Part shown: positions 8,058-15,639 of the stretch, piece after piece | How positions within the stretch are numbered: position 1 is the stretch's first letter | Layout of the letters: every line of letters begins with the position of its first letter | Assembly (NCBI GenBank): GCA_947166195.1 | Contig: CAMVDF010000004.1 | Location: forward strand, 1-34,611 | Origin: an uncultured Lachnospiraceae bacterium | GTDB lineage: Bacteria; Bacillota; Clostridia; Lachnospirales; Lachnospiraceae | Direction of reading: 5' to 3' | Length of the DNA stretch: 34,611 nucleotides | Position numbers and translations under genes: made by a program | Notes under the pieces: model-generated | Databases searched by the model: none | Told to the model about the DNA's origin: nothing | The model's input: the letters and a program-made list of their open reading frames with translations, nothing else

Positions 8058-9257
8058 TTATTTCTTCACTCCCGAGAAGGAGGCTTTGTCGAGAAGGTTG
8101 GTTTCAAAGGAGAAGTTGACACGGCGTTCGTTTCTGGCACGCTTCAGGGCCAGGTCTATGAGCCTGTCGAGGAGGTCTTTGTATGACAAACCGTCGGCTT
8201 CCCAGAGGTAAAACGAAAGGGAGCCCGGTATGGTATTGATCTCGTTGAGGAAAAGCTCCTTTGAGTCCTCATCGAGAATGAAATCAAAGCGGACTACTCC
8301 GCTGCAGTCGAGAACCCTGAATGCCTTGACGGACAGTTCCTGTATCTTTTTTGATAGCTCCTCCGGGATATCAGCAGGGATCTTTCTCTGAAGTGATGCC
8401 ATGCCCTTTGAGCCTGAGGCTGCCGCACCGGTCTTGTTCTTGCTTCCCTTGCCGCCGCTGAGGTATTTGTCCTCGTAGCTTAAAATCTCATCTGTGTGAA
8501 AGGGTTCCTCGCAGGGCGAGGCCTTTGCATCCTCTGAATCACCAAGCACGGAACAGTTTATCTCCCTCAGGTTTTTCACGGCTCTTTCTATGAGGATGGA
8601 ATTTGTGAAAAGGAAGGCATTGTCCACGGCCCTAACCAGACCCGTCCTGTCGTCTGCCACCATGATGCCGACAGAGGATCCGGAGTTTACGGGCTTGACT
8701 ATGACGGGATAGCCTATCCCTTCCTCTGTCTTTTTTGCAAGGCTGTCCATATCCCTGTAGTCTGCCAGGGAGAAACGAAGACATCTCAGAACAGGGATGC
8801 CGTTGTACTCAAAGGCTGTCTTTTGCAGATATTTGTCCATGCCCACCGCTGCCGGGGTCACATCACAGCCGACAAAGGGGATGCCTACAGTCTTGAGATA
8901 CCCCATGAGGGTACCGTCTTCCACATTTGTGCCATGGACTACGGGAAAGGCTATGTCGACCTCGATCTTTGTCTTTGTTCCAAATCTCTTTCCGGGATAG
9001 TTCACGAGATAGAATCTCTTTTTCTCATTTATGAGAACCACCCTCTCCGAGGCGGAAATGAGGGACGGGATCTGCCTGTAGGCCTCGATATCTCCGGTTT
9101 TTTCACCGTAGTAAAATTCATTTTCTTTTGTCATGTATACGGGGTAGATCTCGTATCTGTCTTTGTCCATGTTGGCCATGGCCTGGAGGGCCGAGATGAC
9201 GGATACTTCGTGTTCTACTGATCTGCCTCCGAATATGAGGGCTATTCTTATTTTCAT
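8058..9257 (-). CDS. ddl: D-alanine--D-alanine ligase
   Basis: This ATP-grasp enzyme joins two D-Ala to make the dipeptide used by MurF. It is 399 aa. The N-terminal GGRSVEHEVSV motif contains the conserved Glu, GSSVGI holds the serine of the catalytic triad, and YEDKY carries the Lys-Tyr pair typical of D-Ala-D-Ala ligases, arguing against a D-lactate-type enzyme. FDFILD and LNEINTIPGSL are the metal-binding C-terminal motifs. The loop between DKY and PADIPEEL is about 20 residues longer than usual and rich in Gly, Lys, Ser and Ala. The start is supported by AAGGGAG upstream. The gene follows murF after a 270-bp gap that holds three palindromic repeats, and precedes the hydrolase gene. Confidence 0.95.
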   Translation of the reverse strand: MKIRIALIFGGRSVEHEVSVISALQAMANMDKDRYEIYPVYMTKENEFYYGEKTGDIEAYRQIPSLISASERVVLINEKKRFYLVNYPGKRFGTKTKIEVDIAFPVVHGTNVEDGTLMGYLKTVGIPFVGCDVTPAAVGMDKYLQKTAFEYNGIPVLRCLRFSLADYRDMDSLAKKTEEGIGYPVIVKPVNSGSSVGIMVADDRTGLVRAVDNAFLFTNSILIERAVKNLREINCSVLGDSEDAKASPCEEPFHTDEILSYEDKYLSGGKGSKNKTGAAASGSKGMASLQRKIPADIPEELSKKIQELSVKAFRVLDCSGVVRFDFILDEDSKELFLNEINTIPGSLSFYLWEADGLSYKDLLDRLIDLALKRARNERRVNFSFETNLLDKASFSGVKK

Positions 9258-9292
9258 ATATTCTCCCTTGTCTTTTCTTTCTTGTCTCGTCC

Positions 9293-9344
9293 GGGGGACA
9301 GTTCTACTGTATCGTGAGCTACCAATACAGTAGAACCGTCCCCC
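9293..9344 (+). repeat. Palindromic repeat, subtype II, copy C
   Basis: This 52-bp element has arms GGGGGACAGTTCTACTGTAT and ATACAGTAGAACCGTCCCCC and loop CGTGAGCTACCA. Arm sequence differs from subtype I (ACTGTAT for CTGTTT), but the partner arm changes with it, so pairing is kept. The only defect, A-C on the plus strand, becomes a G-U pair on the minus strand. It is the first of three elements between murF and ddl. Confidence 0.93.
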
Positions 9345-9367
9345 TGGTTTCTTTTCTATCCTTGTCC

Positions 9368-9417
9368 GGGGGACAGTTCTCTGTTTCGTGAAATTCCAAA
9401 ACAGAGAACCGTCCCCC
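9368..9417 (+). repeat. Palindromic repeat, subtype I, copy D
   Basis: This is a 50-bp element with arms GGGGGACAGTTCTCTGTTT and AAACAGAGAACCGTCCCCC and loop CGTGAAATTCCA. It is the middle member of the three-element array. It is separated from its neighbours by 23- and 24-base pyrimidine-rich linkers (for example TGGTTTCTTTTCTATCC). Confidence 0.93.
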
Positions 9418-9441
9418 TAGTCTTTCCTTCTTGTCCGGTCC

Positions 9442-9493
9442 GGGGGACAGTTCTACTGTATCGTGAGGTACCAATACAGTAGAACCGTCCCCC
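9442..9493 (+). repeat. Palindromic repeat, subtype II, copy E
   Basis: This 52-bp element is nearly identical to copy C, including the linker that follows (TGGTTTCTTTTCTGTCC). Over about 80 bases copies C and E differ at only two or so positions, so they look like a recent duplication spaced 149 bp apart with the subtype I copy D between them. Confidence 0.93.
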
Positions 9494-9527
9494 TGGTTTC
9501 TTTTCTGTCCTTGTCCGGAAAACACCT

Positions 9528-10985
9528 TTATGACATGTTATCCGGCAGGTCGTTTTCGATGAGCAGAACCTTGTGCTGCTCGCCGGGTATGGAATATACG
9601 CGGGTGAGGGCGTCGTTGAAGCTGTCCTCTATGAAAAGCTTCTTTTCGTCGAAGCCTTCTTCCCTGATACCTTTTGCTATGGGTTCGGTGTGCTTCTTTC
9701 CGACAAGCAGGATGTAATCCGCGCTCACCGCTGCCTGCCGTCCGAATGCTTCGTTCAGCTCATCTTCCTTTTCGCCAAGCTCCACCATGCCCGGCGTGAT
9801 GAGGATCTTGACCGCATCCTCAAACATGGACAGGGTGTCGAGTGCCGCCTTTGCGCCGGCGGGGTTTGAATTGTAGGCATCATCTATGATGGTGATGCCG
9901 TTCTTTTCGGTCATGTTGAGCCTGTGTTTCACGGGCTGCAGGGTTCTCACCGGAAGCTTCAGTTTTTCAAGGCTTATGCCGAGAGTATTTGCCACGGCGA
10001 TGGCTCCCACCACATTTACCACATTGTGGGATCCGATAAGCTTTGTGGCAAAGCGGACGCTTTCACCCTCCGGTGATGTCACCGTAAATTCCGTTCCGTT
10101 TACGGAGGTCACTATATCGGATGCGTTGTATTTTCCGTTGCCGATGGTGGAGTAGGTGATGGCCGCGGCGTTTTTATTATGCTCCTGAATAAATTCGTTG
10201 TCATAGTTCAAAAAGAGCTTTCCGTCCTCCGGCAGGGCATCCGCCAGTTCGAACTTTGTTTTTGTGATGTTCTCCTGGGTTTTGAAAGACTCCAGATGCT
10301 GCGCTCCGATGGAGGTGATGATGCCGTGACGGGGGTGTACTATGTCACAGAGCTCTTTGATGTCGCCCACGTTTCTGGCTCCCATCTCGCACAGGAAGAT
10401 CTTGTGGGTGGGACGCAGGTGCTCATTGATGGTCTTGACCACTCCCATGGGCGTATTGTAGCTTTCCGGCGTCGCCAGCACCTCGAACTCCGAAGAAAGG
10501 AGGGTTTCAAGATAGAACTTGACGCTGGTTTTTCCATAGGAGCCCGTGATCCCTATGATAATAAGATCGTCCATCTTTGACAGGGTTCCCATTGCCTTTT
10601 TGATAAAGCCCCTCGCTATGGACTTTTCCACCGGTGAATTGATGATATTTGATATCACAGGCAGGAAGGGCCCGAGGATGAAGGTATAGACAAGTACAAA
10701 GACAAAAAGCGTGACATTGTTCCCGAAAAATCTGTTCAGGATGCAGCAGATCGAAAAGATCAGGACAGTAGTCACAAAGAGACGGATGACCCTGGGTGTG
10801 TATACCAGGGGCTTTTTGGAGGGTTTCATATCAAAGGGTCCCGTATAGCACCGGGCCGTGTTTGTGCCGATCCATTTCAGGTGGACCCTGTTCTTGTAGC
10901 CGTTTTGCTGGAACATATGGATCCCGAAGCGGATCATCAGATATGCGTATATGGTGATGACAAGGGATATGATCAAAAGCGGCAT
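9528..10985 (-). CDS. murF: MurF-like Mur ligase with N-terminal membrane segments
   Basis: MurF adds D-Ala-D-Ala to UDP-MurNAc-tripeptide. This 485-aa protein has the Mur-ligase ATP loop GITGSYGKTS at residues 145-154, the central domain signature CEMGARNVGDIKELC, then ITSIGAQHLESF, and a C-terminal domain with DDAYNSNPAGAKAAL. The usual MurF N-terminal UDP-substrate domain is absent. In its place residues 1-22, about 66-83 and about 91-112 are hydrophobic and probably membrane-spanning. It would thus work at the inner face of the membrane. The aminotransferase gene overlaps its start by 13 bases, suggesting coupled translation; ddl lies downstream. A canonical murF elsewhere in the genome cannot be excluded, and this copy could act on a related substrate. 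Confidence 0.82.
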   Translation of the reverse strand: MPLLIISLVITIYAYLMIRFGIHMFQQNGYKNRVHLKWIGTNTARCYTGPFDMKPSKKPLVYTPRVIRLFVTTVLIFSICCILNRFFGNNVTLFVFVLVYTFILGPFLPVISNIINSPVEKSIARGFIKKAMGTLSKMDDLIIIGITGSYGKTSVKFYLETLLSSEFEVLATPESYNTPMGVVKTINEHLRPTHKIFLCEMGARNVGDIKELCDIVHPRHGIITSIGAQHLESFKTQENITKTKFELADALPEDGKLFLNYDNEFIQEHNKNAAAITYSTIGNGKYNASDIVTSVNGTEFTVTSPEGESVRFATKLIGSHNVVNVVGAIAVANTLGISLEKLKLPVRTLQPVKHRLNMTEKNGITIIDDAYNSNPAGAKAALDTLSMFEDAVKILITPGMVELGEKEDELNEAFGRQAAVSADYILLVGKKHTEPIAKGIREEGFDEKKLFIEDSFNDALTRVYSIPGEQHKVLLIENDLPDNMS

Positions 10986-12130
10986 ATAAACTCCTCTATC
11001 CTTGAAAGTGCCTCCTTGAGATTGTCGATGGAGTAGGCGTAGGATATTCGCAGGAAGCCCTCGCCGCAGTCTCCGAAGGCTGTCCCCGGGACCACCGCAA
11101 CCTTTTTTGCTTCAAGGAGTTTGATGGCAAATTCATCCGAGGTCATGCCAAAGCGTTTGATACTGGGAAATACATAAAAGGCTCCGTAGGGTTCAAAACA
11201 GTCAAGTCCCATCCTCCTGAACTCGTGCATGAGGAAGCGCCTGCGCTCGTTGTAGGCATTTCTCATCTCCTCCACATCCCTCTCGCCGTGCTTCAATGCT
11301 TCGATCGCGGCATACTGGCTTGTGGTCGGAGCACACATGATGCAGTATTGATGAAGCTTTGTCATCTGGGAAATGATGTTTTCCGGACCGCAGGCATAAC
11401 CAAGCCTCCAGCCTGTCATGGCAAAGGCCTTTGAAAAGCCGTTGATGAGGATGGTCCTCTCTCTCATCCCGGGCAGGGATGCTATCGAGGTATGGCTTCC
11501 CTTGTAGGTCAGTTCCGAATATATCTCATCACTTAAAACATAGATGTCGTGCTCTTTTATTATGGGAGCGATCTTTTCCAGATCCTCTCTTTCCATGATG
11601 GCGCCCGTGGGATTGTTGGGGAAGGGCAGGATCAGTACCTTTGTCCTGTCGCTTATGGCACCCAGGAGCTTTTCCGGAGTGAGCCTGAACTCATCCTTTT
11701 CCTCAAGCTCAACTATAACGGGCTTTCCTCCCGCCAGTATGGCGCAGGGTTCGTAGGATACATAGCTTGGCTGAGGTATGATGACCTCATCCCCGGGATT
11801 GATGAGAGCGCGCAGTCCCATATCTATGGCTTCGCTTCCGCCGACCGTGATCAGCACCTCTTCCTTTGGCGCATAGGTAACATTTGTAGATCTTGCTATG
11901 TACTTTGATACCTCGCGGCGAAGCTCCAGCAGTCCGGAGTTTGAGGTATAGAAAGTCCTCCCCTTTTCAAGCGAATAGATGCCCTCATCTCTGATATGCC
12001 AGGGCGTGTCAAAATCCGGCTCGCCGACTCCCAAAGATATGGCATCCTTCATCTCGGAGACTATATCAAAAAACTTCCTGATGCCCGAAGGCTTCATGTT
12101 GCGGACAACTGAGGCTATGGGATCTTTCAT
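10973..12130 (-). CDS. Class I/II PLP-dependent aminotransferase, AlaT-like
   Basis: This 385-aa fold-type I aminotransferase has the family motifs in order: GGSEAIDMGLRAL, FPNNPTGA, SDEIYSELTY, the PLP-lysine motif NGFSKAFAMTGWRLGY (Lys near residue 230), and a C-terminal LRISYAYS with the substrate carboxylate-binding Arg. It transfers an amino group between amino and keto acids in the cytoplasm. The pairing with an upstream Lrp-family regulator, joined by an ATGA overlap, matches the Bacillus alaR-alaT arrangement, where the enzyme makes alanine. Location just before murF and ddl supports an alanine role (inference). Aspartate or aromatic aminotransferases of this class share the same motifs. 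Confidence 0.9.
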   Translation of the reverse strand: MKDPIASVVRNMKPSGIRKFFDIVSEMKDAISLGVGEPDFDTPWHIRDEGIYSLEKGRTFYTSNSGLLELRREVSKYIARSTNVTYAPKEEVLITVGGSEAIDMGLRALINPGDEVIIPQPSYVSYEPCAILAGGKPVIVELEEKDEFRLTPEKLLGAISDRTKVLILPFPNNPTGAIMEREDLEKIAPIIKEHDIYVLSDEIYSELTYKGSHTSIASLPGMRERTILINGFSKAFAMTGWRLGYACGPENIISQMTKLHQYCIMCAPTTSQYAAIEALKHGERDVEEMRNAYNERRRFLMHEFRRMGLDCFEPYGAFYVFPSIKRFGMTSDEFAIKLLEAKKVAVVPGTAFGDCGEGFLRISYAYSIDNLKEALSRIEEFICRF

Positions 12131-12630
12131 GGCGTGATCAGCATCCTTTCATCCTCGTATTTCTTTGCCAGTATGGTTCCGTTCACCTTGTACTTTCTCA
12201 TGATGAAATGGGTGGCACAGCTGAGGACCGATTCCAGAGCCGACAGCTTTTCGGAAACGAACCTCGAAACTTCCTTGAGGGTCTGTCCCTCCATGATGAC
12301 CATGAGGTCAAAGCCTCCTGATATGAGATATACCGAATCGACCTCGGCAAATTTGTAGATCCTCTCCGCTATGACATCAAAGCCCTGTCCCCTCTGGGGC
12401 GTGACCCTGACCTCTATGAGGGCTGTGACCTTCTGTTCATCTGTCTTGTCCCAGTCGATGAGGGTGTGATATCCGCAGATGATGCCTTCCTTTTCCATGT
12501 CGGACATCTCATTTGCCACGTCCGTCTCGTCCACACCGAGCCTGATGGCCAGATCTCCCAGATCCACTCTTCCGTCGTGCTCGATGGCCTTTAATATCCT
12601 CTGTCTCAATTCATTTATCTCGTTTTGCAT
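12127..12630 (-). CDS. Lrp/AsnC-family transcriptional regulator, AlaR-like
   Basis: This 167-aa protein has an N-terminal winged helix-turn-helix of the AsnC type (about residues 5-60, with RILKAIEHDGRVDLGDLAIRL) and a C-terminal RAM effector domain (about 68-145, with VDSVYLISGGFDLMVIMEG). Members bind an amino acid and usually control neighbouring amino-acid genes. The stop codon overlaps the aminotransferase start (ATGA), so the two are translated together. The start has a good AGGGAG site and lies inside the end of the upstream gene (20-bp overlap). By analogy with alaR, alanine may be the effector; this is inference. Confidence 0.92.
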   Translation of the reverse strand: MQNEINELRQRILKAIEHDGRVDLGDLAIRLGVDETDVANEMSDMEKEGIICGYHTLIDWDKTDEQKVTALIEVRVTPQRGQGFDVIAERIYKFAEVDSVYLISGGFDLMVIMEGQTLKEVSRFVSEKLSALESVLSCATHFIMRKYKVNGTILAKKYEDERMLITP

Positions 12631-13165
12631 TATATGTCTCCCTTTGCTTTTTTTCGGCTTCTATCCGCGAAGCCGGAGTGAGAAATCTCCGTTCGCTTCC
12701 TTTGATGAGCAGTCTGTCTTTGTCTTTTGTTTCGTATCCGATGATGGCTGCGGATATGTCACTTTCATGCAGCTTCTGTATAATAAAATCCGCCCTTTCA
12801 CCGTCTGCAGTAAACAGGAGGCACCCGGTACTGTCATCCTCATAGGGATTGATATCGAGATAGTCCGCTATCTCTATGGTCTCCTGGAGCATCAAAAGGG
12901 CTGTGGTATCTATCCGCATGCCGCAGGACATTTTTTCCCCAAATTCCCAAAGGGCTGCAAATATCCCTTCTTTTCCTGCCTGTACGAAATCTCCCGTCCC
13001 TCTGCTTTCAAGGATCTTTTTTGTATTCTCTGCCGCCTTTTCCGGTTCATATGGAGGAATGCTGTCCAGGAAATTCCGTGAAAAACGTTTCAGCAGCCTG
13101 TCATATTCTTTTTCAAGAAGGGTTCGTGTCCCGGCAAGTCCGGCAAACCCCGTCATTATTATCAT
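12611..13165 (-). CDS. Orphan AIR-synthase/HypE-like C-terminal domain protein
   Basis: This 184-aa protein matches the C-terminal half of AIR-synthase/HypE-type proteins. It begins at the inter-domain strand (GFAGLAGTRTLLEKEYDRLLKRFS), then has GIFAALWEFGEKMSCG, LLMLQETIEIADYLDINPY, and a STGCLLFTAD strand. The N-terminal ATP-binding domain with its DDxA motif, and the HypE C-terminal cysteine, are both missing. It therefore cannot be a complete HypE or PurM by itself. No frameshifted N-terminal half is visible, since the vanW-like gene occupies the sequence immediately upstream and overlaps the start as ATGA. It may be a structural or binding protein derived from this fold. Its role in this operon is unknown. 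Confidence 0.75.
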   Translation of the reverse strand: MIIMTGFAGLAGTRTLLEKEYDRLLKRFSRNFLDSIPPYEPEKAAENTKKILESRGTGDFVQAGKEGIFAALWEFGEKMSCGMRIDTTALLMLQETIEIADYLDINPYEDDSTGCLLFTADGERADFIIQKLHESDISAAIIGYETKDKDRLLIKGSERRFLTPASRIEAEKKQRETYNAKRDK

Positions 13166-14820
13166 TGAGCCTGTCCGTCGCTCTGCTCGGCAGTATTTTC
13201 GGGCGCCACCTCGGCATCCTGGGGTGCTGCCGCCTGCTGTCCGGCAAGAGCCGAGGCTCCTCCGTCGATGGCGACCGATGCCGCCACGGCCTTGCAGTAA
13301 GCTATGGACTGGGTCGCAATGGCCGCGCTGATGGCCGACTGGGTCACGGGATTGGAGGTTGCGGTTCCCATGGTGAGTGTTGCAGGTACCGCGTTGTATT
13401 TTGAGGAATTGATCTTGATCCTGTCTTTTTCCTCTCCGTTTACCTTTACTATCTTCCAGAATTCGGATCTGTAGCCTACATGGGCCGACTGTCCCTTGGC
13501 GTAGCCTGCAGGCTGTGAGGAGTCCGCTATGACCTTTTCTCCGACAGGCTCCGTGGTTTCCAGATCCACGCTCTCAAAGGAAAGCTTGCGGTCCGGGTCT
13601 CTCGTCTCCACTCCGTAGATGGTGAAGGTGATGGTCTTTTCCGGGCTGGTCGAGCCTTCGATATATATGGGATATTCCAGGTTGTTCGTAAATTTGAAGT
13701 CCTTGCCGCCGCTTTCGGCTATGGCCGCGTCGGCGGAGTGGTCCACATAGTTTACGACCATGGAATGGTTGTGTCTTTCATCTATCTGCAGCTCTGCCCG
13801 AAGCGCCGCCTGATACAGGGTTGTGCTCACCTGACAGATACCGCCTCCGAAGCTTTCCACCACAACTCCGTTAAGGTACGAGCCTGCAAGGGCATAGCCG
13901 TTTGCTTCCGTGAAGGGTGTGATGCATTCAAGCACGGACAGCTGTTCTCCCGGAAAAACCGTCCTGCCGTTCACGAGGCGACAGCCGTTTGAAACATTTG
14001 TCACCCTGTCCTTTCCGGAGGAAGTGAATTTTGTGGTAAAGGTTCCGAGAACATCCTTCACCTTTGCCAGCTTTTCGGGATCTCCCTTGGGATAGTCCAT
14101 ATCTACCTTCATCTCAAGGCTTGCAGGTGATCCGTTAAAGGAGGTTGCCATGAAATCCTCCACTATCTTTGCCGATTCGCCTACATTGACCGTCCTGCCG
14201 TTCTGTCCGCCCACTACCGTGAAGACTCCGTCCTCACGCTTCAGGGTTGCGTCCTCTGCAGGTGTGTCAAACACAGCGCACTGTGTTTCGATCACACGCC
14301 TGACGGAGGCATCATCTGCCTTGTACGCAAGAGGAAATACCTTGTTTGTCCGCTTCAGGTCTGAGATGTCCTTGAAACGCTTGATGATATTGCCCTGCTT
14401 GCAAAGACCCATCGCTTCATCTATGATCTCTTTGTTCGTCCATGCCAGTCCCAGCTCATGCGCCGTGACCGGTACGGAGTTCTCTCCGACCCGCAGATCT
14501 ATGTTTGTCTGTCCCAGTCCTTTGACATACTGCTCGACAGCCGACTGTGCCTCGGCTGCGGTCATCCCTGACAGTTCTATGGGACCTGCATACACTCCGG
14601 CTTTGATTGTATCAGTTGCGGAATATACTTTTTTTGATTCTACTCCCGAAACCCCGCTGTCTTCGCTTTCAGCCTCACTTGAGGTATCTGACGGAGTCCT
14701 GCCGTGGGCTCCCGCTCCCAGTCCGTCAAGTACAGACACACCGCCTTCACCTGCAAAAGCGCTGACCGTCATGCCTGACAGCAAAGCCAGGCTCAGGATA
14801 ATACATAAAAACTTCTTCAT
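13162..14820 (-). CDS. Secreted VanW/YoaR-family cell-wall protein
   Basis: The 552-aa product starts with a signal peptide (MKKFLCIILSLALLSGMTV, cleavage near SAFA). A low-complexity Ser/Glu linker follows, then a YoaR/PG_binding_4-type region (about 70-200, GVYAGPIELSGMTAAEA). Next is the VanW core with VFPGEQLSV, ESFGGGICQVSTTLYQAAL and ERHNHSMVVNYVD (about 275-385), and a G5-like beta region (about 400-470). The C-terminus is Ala/Gln-rich and probably disordered. VanW-family proteins are often near vancomycin-type or wall genes, but their activity is not settled. The start has AGAGGA at 5 bases. It shares an operon with Lrp, aminotransferase, murF-like and ddl genes, in keeping with wall metabolism. 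The family name is firm; the biochemical role is not. Confidence 0.9.
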   Translation of the reverse strand: MKKFLCIILSLALLSGMTVSAFAGEGGVSVLDGLGAGAHGRTPSDTSSEAESEDSGVSGVESKKVYSATDTIKAGVYAGPIELSGMTAAEAQSAVEQYVKGLGQTNIDLRVGENSVPVTAHELGLAWTNKEIIDEAMGLCKQGNIIKRFKDISDLKRTNKVFPLAYKADDASVRRVIETQCAVFDTPAEDATLKREDGVFTVVGGQNGRTVNVGESAKIVEDFMATSFNGSPASLEMKVDMDYPKGDPEKLAKVKDVLGTFTTKFTSSGKDRVTNVSNGCRLVNGRTVFPGEQLSVLECITPFTEANGYALAGSYLNGVVVESFGGGICQVSTTLYQAALRAELQIDERHNHSMVVNYVDHSADAAIAESGGKDFKFTNNLEYPIYIEGSTSPEKTITFTIYGVETRDPDRKLSFESVDLETTEPVGEKVIADSSQPAGYAKGQSAHVGYRSEFWKIVKVNGEEKDRIKINSSKYNAVPATLTMGTATSNPVTQSAISAAIATQSIAYCKAVAASVAIDGGASALAGQQAAAPQDAEVAPENTAEQSDGQAQ

Positions 14821-14857
14821 TTCGATCCTCTTTATGTTATATTATTAGGAGATATCA

Positions 14858-14971
14858 TCACGGGACGTAAAAGAGATTTACGCACACAGGTATAATAAGG
14901 GCCAGTACCAGGATCGCAATTATTATCCCGGTAAAGACCTTCCTGTTTTTGCCCTGGAACCATTTGAACAT
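14858..14971 (-). CDS. 37-aa single-pass membrane peptide
   Basis: This ORF is too short for the supplied track. Minus-strand translation gives a basic N-terminus (MFKWFQGKNRKVF) and then one hydrophobic helix (TGIIIAILVLALIIPVCV), ending NLFYVP. An AGGAGG site lies 10 bases before the ATG, stronger than many neighbours have, and a good promoter is 57 bases upstream of the start codon. The vanW-like gene begins 37 bases after its stop, so they should be co-transcribed. It could be a small membrane regulator or a bare export signal. I recognise no named family. Confidence 0.6.
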   Translation of the reverse strand: MFKWFQGKNRKVFTGIIIAILVLALIIPVCVNLFYVP

Positions 14972-15000
14972 TTTTTCATAACCTCCTGAAAGGAAAAACA

Positions 15001-15630
15001 ATGGACCGTTTTCCCCCTGTTTTTATTATAATAGTAGTTGTCGCTCTCTTTTTCAAGGTGTTTATGAGCCGTTCAATGAAAAAATACGATCCAAACGCCG
15101 AGTTTCTGGCACTTGAGAAAAAGGCTGACAGCACACCGAAAAAGAATATCGATGATCTCCCGTATATAAATGTAAGCCGCCGGGAACTCCCCCTGGATGT
15201 CCCCACTGAAAATGAGGAAACAAAGGAGCATCAGTATAATATATGCTCCCTGGAGGGAAAAAAAATCCTGAATTTCACGGGTGTGTCAAATACCGAGCTG
15301 AAGCTCACCTACGGTGCACCGAATATCTATTTCCTGCAGTCCTGTGATATGAACTATACGAGACTGGTACAGAATGTTTCAAGACTTGCCGAGGATTACC
15401 TGAAGGAAGGCCATGAAGCCGAAGCCAGGCAGCTTTTGGAATATGGTATCGGCATAGGAAGCGATGTCAAAAAGAACTATACCCTTCTGGCGGATATCTA
15501 CCAAAAGGAAGGTGAAAACGAAAAAATATCCGGGCTGAAGGAAACAGCCCGGAATATAAAATCTCTGTCAAAGGACGGGATATTGAAGGCTCTGGACAGT
15601 TACTCTGCACCGCGGGAGCCTGCATCCTGA
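15001..15630 (+). CDS. Hypothetical membrane-anchored TPR-like protein
   Basis: This is the only recognised plus-strand gene. The 209-aa product has one N-terminal membrane helix (PPVFIIIVVVALFFKVFM), a charged linker to about residue 80, and a C-terminal helical region resembling tetratricopeptide repeats (VSRLAEDYLKEGHEAEARQLLEYGI, then NYTLLADIYQKEGENEKISGL). This places a soluble helical domain on one side of the membrane. AAAGGA sits 6-7 bases before the ATG. It diverges from the vanW operon, whose likely promoter overlaps its first codons, and converges with greA with only 9 bases between stop codons. I do not recognise a named family. Confidence 0.75.
   Translation: MDRFPPVFIIIVVVALFFKVFMSRSMKKYDPNAEFLALEKKADSTPKKNIDDLPYINVSRRELPLDVPTENEETKEHQYNICSLEGKKILNFTGVSNTELKLTYGAPNIYFLQSCDMNYTRLVQNVSRLAEDYLKEGHEAEARQLLEYGIGIGSDVKKNYTLLADIYQKEGENEKISGLKETARNIKSLSKDGILKALDSYSAPREPAS
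15028..15056 (-). promoter_or_regulatory. Sigma-A-type promoter of the VanW/alanine/cell-wall operon
   Basis: On the minus strand TTGAAA (15051-15056) is 17 bases from TATTAT (15028-15033); an overlapping TATAAT lies 3 bases further on. The start site would be near 15021, about 50 bases before the 37-aa ORF. The promoter lies within codons 10-19 of the divergent plus-strand gene, so transcription from the two directions could interfere. Confidence 0.65.
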
Positions 15631-15639
15631 AATACCATA

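Noticed and set aside
7155-9493. CRISPR array
   Set aside because: The repeats are palindromes with irregular spacing, the linkers are similar to each other rather than unique spacers, and no cas genes are seen.
9319-9525. ORF track entry of 68 aa across the palindrome array
   Set aside because: It is made of repeat DNA read through (GDGSTVL... and PPDKDRKE...), has no RBS and overlaps the gap between two real genes.
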